Below, one piece after another: positions 23,329 through 26,789 of a DNA stretch of 26,789 bases. Source of the DNA: Ornithoclostridium sp949298505 (GTDB taxonomy: Bacteria; Bacillota; Clostridia; Christensenellales; UBA3700). Each line of letters begins with the position of its first letter. The first letter of the stretch is position 1. A program made the translations under genes and the position numbers. Location: the NCBI GenBank assembly GCA_949298505.1, contig CASFWW010000024.1, positions 1 through 26,789 on the forward strand. Reading direction: 5' to 3'. The notes under the pieces were generated by a model. The model was not told the DNA's origin and did no database searches. It saw only the letters and a list, made by a program, of their open reading frames with translations.

Positions 23329-24894
23329 TTACAGTTTGTCTCTCATTATATCCCATTCGTAATTGACGTTCTTATACCAGAGCGCCCACTTAAGCCCCGC
23401 CGTAACGGCATACCAGGGTCTTACTTTTCCTCTGTAAAGATATTGAGGACATATCGAACATTTTATTGCAGAAAAATAACCGCGTTTGCCTTCGAGTCTG
23501 CGCTCAAAATCCGAATAATCCTTCTTCTTCGGATCGCTCCAGCATACTTCAGAAAAAGTGATAAGTCTGGGAACGGTGAGCATATCCAGCTTCTTTTCAC
23601 AGCGAATGTATTCTGTCCACTGAGGAATTTCCATGCCCAGTATTCCGCTGCCAGCTCCTTCTCCAAGAAAGCTTTCGTCCGTAGAATATGTCTTTTTCAG
23701 CGGTCTAATATGGAAAGGATGATCCATATAAACATAACCCACCGGCGACATAACCACCTTTCCGCCTCTCTTTATCCATTTCTTTTCCTGAGAGTTGCCA
23801 ACGCTGTGATTTACCCACCACTGCGCCACGATATCCGTATCCATTATATCCTGCGCGTCGAGGATCTCGTTCCAGCCTATCATTCTCTTTCCTTCGCTCC
23901 TGAGATATTCAGCCATCTTATTGTTGAAATATCCCTGCAACGCGTTTTCGTCCTTAAGACCTTCCTTGCGTATCTTTTCCTGACAAGCAGGGCATTCTTT
24001 CCATCTCTTCTTGGGGACTTCGTCTCCGCCGATATGGAAAAATCTGCCCGGGAATATCTCGCAAAGCTCGTCTATTACGTCCTTTGCAAAGCTGAAAACG
24101 TCTTCTTTTCCGCAACAGCAGATATTGTCCATTACACCCCATCTGGTAGAAACCTCTGTGGGCTCTCCTTTGCATGAAAGCTGGGGATAACATGATATTG
24201 CCGCCACCATATGACCCGGCATATCGATTTCCGGAATGACTTCGATGTGTCTTTCCGCTGCGTATGCAACGATGTCTTTAAGCTGCTCCTGAGTGTAGTA
24301 GCAACCTCTGCCGTATTCAACGTCGTCATGCGCTTCTTTGCCTGAATTGTAGCCGTAAAGAGAAAGCTGGGTGTTACGTCTTATGCTGCCTTTTTCAGTA
24401 AGAAGCGGATATTTTTTTATTTCTGCTCTCCAGCCCTGATCGTCAGACAAATGAAAATGGAATTCATTCATCTTGAGCCTTGCCATAAGGTCTATATAGC
24501 GTTTTACCGTTTCAACGCTCCAGAAATGCCTTGCGCTGTCCAGCATAAAACCTCTGAATGCATATCTCGGCTTGTCTTCTATCTCGCAACAGGGAATTTT
24601 GTTTCCGTCAATTATCTGAGCAAGAGTTGCAATTGCATAAAAAGCTCCTTTTTCTGTCGATGCAAAAATAACTATGTCGTTTTTCCCCACCTTGAGAGAA
24701 TAACCCTCTTCTGCTATACCGTCCTGCTTTTTAAAGATAAGTTTGACGCCTTCCCCTCCGTTTCCGTTGCCCAGATATGATGCAACGAATTTTGCCGCTT
24801 CAGGGAAATCACCCGATACATTCAGCTTGTTCCCGCAAGAAACAAAGCCTTCTTTTTCTTTTACACTCAAAGGTGCAGGTATTACGTTTATCAT
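23329..24894 (-). CDS. GH20 beta-N-acetylhexosaminidase
   Basis: The 521-residue enzyme has an N-terminal GH20b-type domain (1-105) and a TIM barrel with H-F-H-L-S-D-D-Q-G-W-R (146-156), P-E-I-D-M-P-G-H (221-228) and the catalytic pair Asp291-Glu292 in G-G-D-E-V-P. These retain the residues needed for substrate-assisted removal of terminal GlcNAc or GalNAc. There is no signal peptide, so it should act in the cytoplasm on imported oligosaccharides. GGAGGA precedes the ATG. It lies 44 bases after the fucosidase gene and is surely co-transcribed. No clear terminator follows. Confidence 0.95.
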   Translation of the reverse strand: MINVIPAPLSVKEKEGFVSCGNKLNVSGDFPEAAKFVASYLGNGNGGEGVKLIFKKQDGIAEEGYSLKVGKNDIVIFASTEKGAFYAIATLAQIIDGNKIPCCEIEDKPRYAFRGFMLDSARHFWSVETVKRYIDLMARLKMNEFHFHLSDDQGWRAEIKKYPLLTEKGSIRRNTQLSLYGYNSGKEAHDDVEYGRGCYYTQEQLKDIVAYAAERHIEVIPEIDMPGHMVAAISCYPQLSCKGEPTEVSTRWGVMDNICCCGKEDVFSFAKDVIDELCEIFPGRFFHIGGDEVPKKRWKECPACQEKIRKEGLKDENALQGYFNNKMAEYLRSEGKRMIGWNEILDAQDIMDTDIVAQWWVNHSVGNSQEKKWIKRGGKVVMSPVGYVYMDHPFHIRPLKKTYSTDESFLGEGAGSGILGMEIPQWTEYIRCEKKLDMLTVPRLITFSEVCWSDPKKKDYSDFERRLEGKRGYFSAIKCSICPQYLYRGKVRPWYAVTAGLKWALWYKNVNYEWDIMRDKL

Positions 24895-24938
24895 TTTTCC
24901 ATCCTCCGATTATCTGCGTTAATCGACACGGGCGCCGA

Positions 24939-26489
24939 TTATTTTGAGCAATATTTTTTATTTTCCTTTTCAATGAACCATTTATATGATTTTTCGTGTA
25001 TAAACTGTCTCAGCTTGAAAAATCTTGGCTTTTTGATTTTGACTCCGTTGTCTCCGTAAACACCGATATACTCGATGTATGGCTTTTTGCGGCAGCTCTC
25101 TATTTCAATAACGATCTTATCGGCACTGACTGCTTTATCGAATACGCATATCCTGTTGTAGCCGACGGTACTGCCTTCGTAAACTTTTTTAAACTTGCCG
25201 CCTATATCGGCATATACGCTGAATTTTTCTATCCTCTGAGAAAAAGCGCTGTTTTCAACGATTTTCACTCTGTTTATCTTTTCTTTTTTCTCGAGAACAA
25301 GCTCTATCCTGTAGCAGTCGCTCTCTTTTTCAGGCGTATAATATGAAAGCGGATCACCCGTTTCTTTGTCGTAGCCGTATTCTTTTACGTTTTCAGCCGC
25401 GCAGCCTTTTTCCGCTATCGGAGCTTTTATTTCTTTTATATTTATCAGTTTCTTTTCGCTGTCTGAAATGTGCTTGCCCAGTTTTTGCGCCAAGGCTACG
25501 TCGTTTTCCTGAATGAGTCCTCTTCTGTCAGGCGGGAAATTAAGCAAAAGCAATGAGTTGCCTCCCACCGACGTATAATATATCCTCAGCAGTTCGTCAA
25601 GGCTCTTTACCAATCCGTCCTGCGCTTTATGATAAAACCAACCCGGTCTTACAGATACGTCCACCTCTGCGGGATACCATATAAAATTGTTGTATTTTGA
25701 GAGAAACTTTCTGCTGCCCAGATCAGAAAAAACTACATCTGCCCCCTTTTCAGCGAACTTTCCGTCGTCAGCCTTCTGAGAATTGTCCTCTATGGTCTGA
25801 ATGTCGTAAGCAAACTTGGGCACAACGTTCCATTCGCTTTCACGTGCGAATCCGCCCTCATTGCCCACCCATCTTACGTCAGGACCGCAATTGCTTATGC
25901 ATGCATCGGGAGCAAGCTCTCTGATAAGCGCAAAATATCTTTCCCAGTCGTATTCCTGCTTTTCTTTACCGTCCATATAAGCGCCGCAAGCGCCGTCCAT
26001 CCATACGCAGAACACTTCTCCGTAATTAGTAAGGAGTTCTCTAAGCTGCTGACAATAAACGTCGTTGTATTCAGGAGTTGAATACTTTGGGTGATTTCTG
26101 TCCCACGGAGAAAGGTATACGCCGAATTTGACACCGTATTTTGCGCAGCTCTCGCTTACCTCTCTCACAACGTCGCCCTTGCCGTTCTTGTAAGGCGTTG
26201 CGGATATATTATAATCCGTAGTCTCTGTTGGCCAAAGGCAAAAACCGTCGTGGTGCTTACAAGTCAGAATAACGCCGTAAGCGCCCGCTTCTTTTACCGT
26301 TCTGATCCACTGATCAGTATTCTGACATTCGGGATTGAAAACTGCAGGATCGACCTTTCCGTCACCCCACTCCTTTCCTGTAAAAGTGTTTAAGCCGTAA
26401 TGAAAAAATACGTTGAAGTTCTCTCTCTGCAATCTTTTCTGCCTTACGCTTGGGATTATCGAAACGTATTTCTCTATTGCACTTTCCAT
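24939..26489 (-). CDS. GH29 alpha-L-fucosidase
   Basis: The 516-residue enzyme shows the family motifs F-F-H-Y-G-L-N-T-F (28-36), T-C-K-H-H-D-G-F-C-L-W (76-86), and the nucleophile Asp165 in V-W-M-D-G. A C-terminal beta-sandwich (about 365-480), galactose-binding-like, follows the barrel, as in GH29 subfamily B enzymes, which prefer alpha-1,3/1,4 fucose. Linkage preference is inferred from overall layout only. There is no signal peptide, so it is likely cytoplasmic. GGAGG is well placed before the ATG. It is the first gene of the two-gene glycan operon. Confidence 0.94.
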   Translation of the reverse strand: MESAIEKYVSIIPSVRQKRLQRENFNVFFHYGLNTFTGKEWGDGKVDPAVFNPECQNTDQWIRTVKEAGAYGVILTCKHHDGFCLWPTETTDYNISATPYKNGKGDVVREVSESCAKYGVKFGVYLSPWDRNHPKYSTPEYNDVYCQQLRELLTNYGEVFCVWMDGACGAYMDGKEKQEYDWERYFALIRELAPDACISNCGPDVRWVGNEGGFARESEWNVVPKFAYDIQTIEDNSQKADDGKFAEKGADVVFSDLGSRKFLSKYNNFIWYPAEVDVSVRPGWFYHKAQDGLVKSLDELLRIYYTSVGGNSLLLLNFPPDRRGLIQENDVALAQKLGKHISDSEKKLINIKEIKAPIAEKGCAAENVKEYGYDKETGDPLSYYTPEKESDCYRIELVLEKKEKINRVKIVENSAFSQRIEKFSVYADIGGKFKKVYEGSTVGYNRICVFDKAVSADKIVIEIESCRKKPYIEYIGVYGDNGVKIKKPRFFKLRQFIHEKSYKWFIEKENKKYCSK

Positions 26490-26518
26490 TTATACCTCCG
26501 AAACAAATCAGCACAAAT

Positions 26519-26531
26519 CGTATATTATACG
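26519..26531. promoter_or_regulatory. 13-bp palindrome over the -10 box of the fucosidase operon
   Basis: CGTATA-T-TATACG is a perfect palindrome around one base. The minus-strand TATAAT (26524-26529) lies within it. It could be an operator or chance AT-richness; the -35 box is weak. Confidence 0.4.
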
Positions 26532-26695
26532 TCTTTTTCCATATATCAGCGTAACATATCACAGAGGAATTTTCAATAGCATTTTCGACAGCGTAGAATA
26601 AGCAAACATTTGTGATTAAATAGCACACATATATTTAATATAAATATATTCTCATTCGGATTTCCCCATATTTTTTATAAACCCGTTAATTTTCC

Positions 26696-26725
26696 TTGCC
26701 AACACTCAGATTTTTATGCTATAAT
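26696..26725 (+). promoter_or_regulatory. promoter of tRNA-Val
   Basis: TTGCCA (26696-26701), an 18-base spacer and TATAAT (26720-26725), ending 14 bases before the tRNA. Confidence 0.75.
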
Positions 26726-26739
26726 TGCATTGCTCGCGT

Positions 26740-26789
26740 GGAGGCATAGCCCAGTTGGTTAGAGCGCATGCTTGACATGCATGAGGTCA
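26740..26789 (+). tRNA. tRNA-Val (anticodon GAC), 5' part
   Basis: The window ends 50 bases into this gene. The acceptor 5' strand is GGAGGCA, the D-arm follows, and the anticodon stem CATGC/GCATG encloses TTGACAT, giving anticodon GAC. The D-stem has one C-A mismatch. The T-arm and 3' end lie outside. Confidence 0.88.

Overview
The window looks like a contig from an uncultured anaerobic gut Firmicute, probably class Clostridia. The signs are strong AGGAGG-type ribosome binding sites, sigma-A promoters with near-consensus boxes, many short lipoproteins, an RsmI/TrmN6 pair that resembles the Bacillus yabB-yabC neighbourhood, and enzymes for host or plant glycans. The genus cannot be read from the sequence; a Christensenellales-like lineage is a guess.

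Layout. Positions 1-123 hold the last 40 codons of an IS30-family transposase. A four-gene minus-strand operon follows (3636 to 238): TrmN6-like tRNA methyltransferase, RsmI, and an ABC exporter ATPase and permease. A divergent tRNA-Arg(ACG) gene sits at 3756-3832. It is followed by a nested palindromic element and by 2.6 copies of a 204-bp hairpin-rich tandem repeat, each copy carrying the last 16 bases of the tRNA-Arg gene body. From 4719 to 6707 (minus strand) lie a lipoprotein, a membrane anti-sigma-like protein and an ECF-type sigma factor. On the plus strand come a GH3 beta-glucosidase with reversed domain order and a secreted serpin. Next is a divergent pair: a coiled-coil DIP1984-like protein with an extra N-terminal part, and a WYL regulator with a ribbon-helix-helix-like N-terminus. 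A small unknown protein and a large Tyr-rich beta-structured lipoprotein follow.

The part I find most system-like is 15863-19205 on the minus strand. A single promoter precedes a zeta/AAA_33-like P-loop kinase, a guanylate-kinase-like P-loop protein, a beta-helix protein fused to a potassium-channel-like pore, and a D-2-hydroxyacid dehydrogenase. The first three genes overlap each other by 13-16 bases and the fourth starts 12 bases later, so they are probably translated together. I do not know a described system with this combination.

The last third holds a condensation/acetyltransferase-fold enzyme, a lipoprotein of unknown role, a membrane-anchored metallophosphoesterase, and a two-gene operon of signal-less GH29 alpha-L-fucosidase and GH20 beta-N-acetylhexosaminidase. 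The pair suggests that fucosylated, GlcNAc-containing oligosaccharides are cut inside the cell. The window ends inside a tRNA-Val(GAC) gene. All function calls rest on motifs and domain recognition by eye; no database search was possible.
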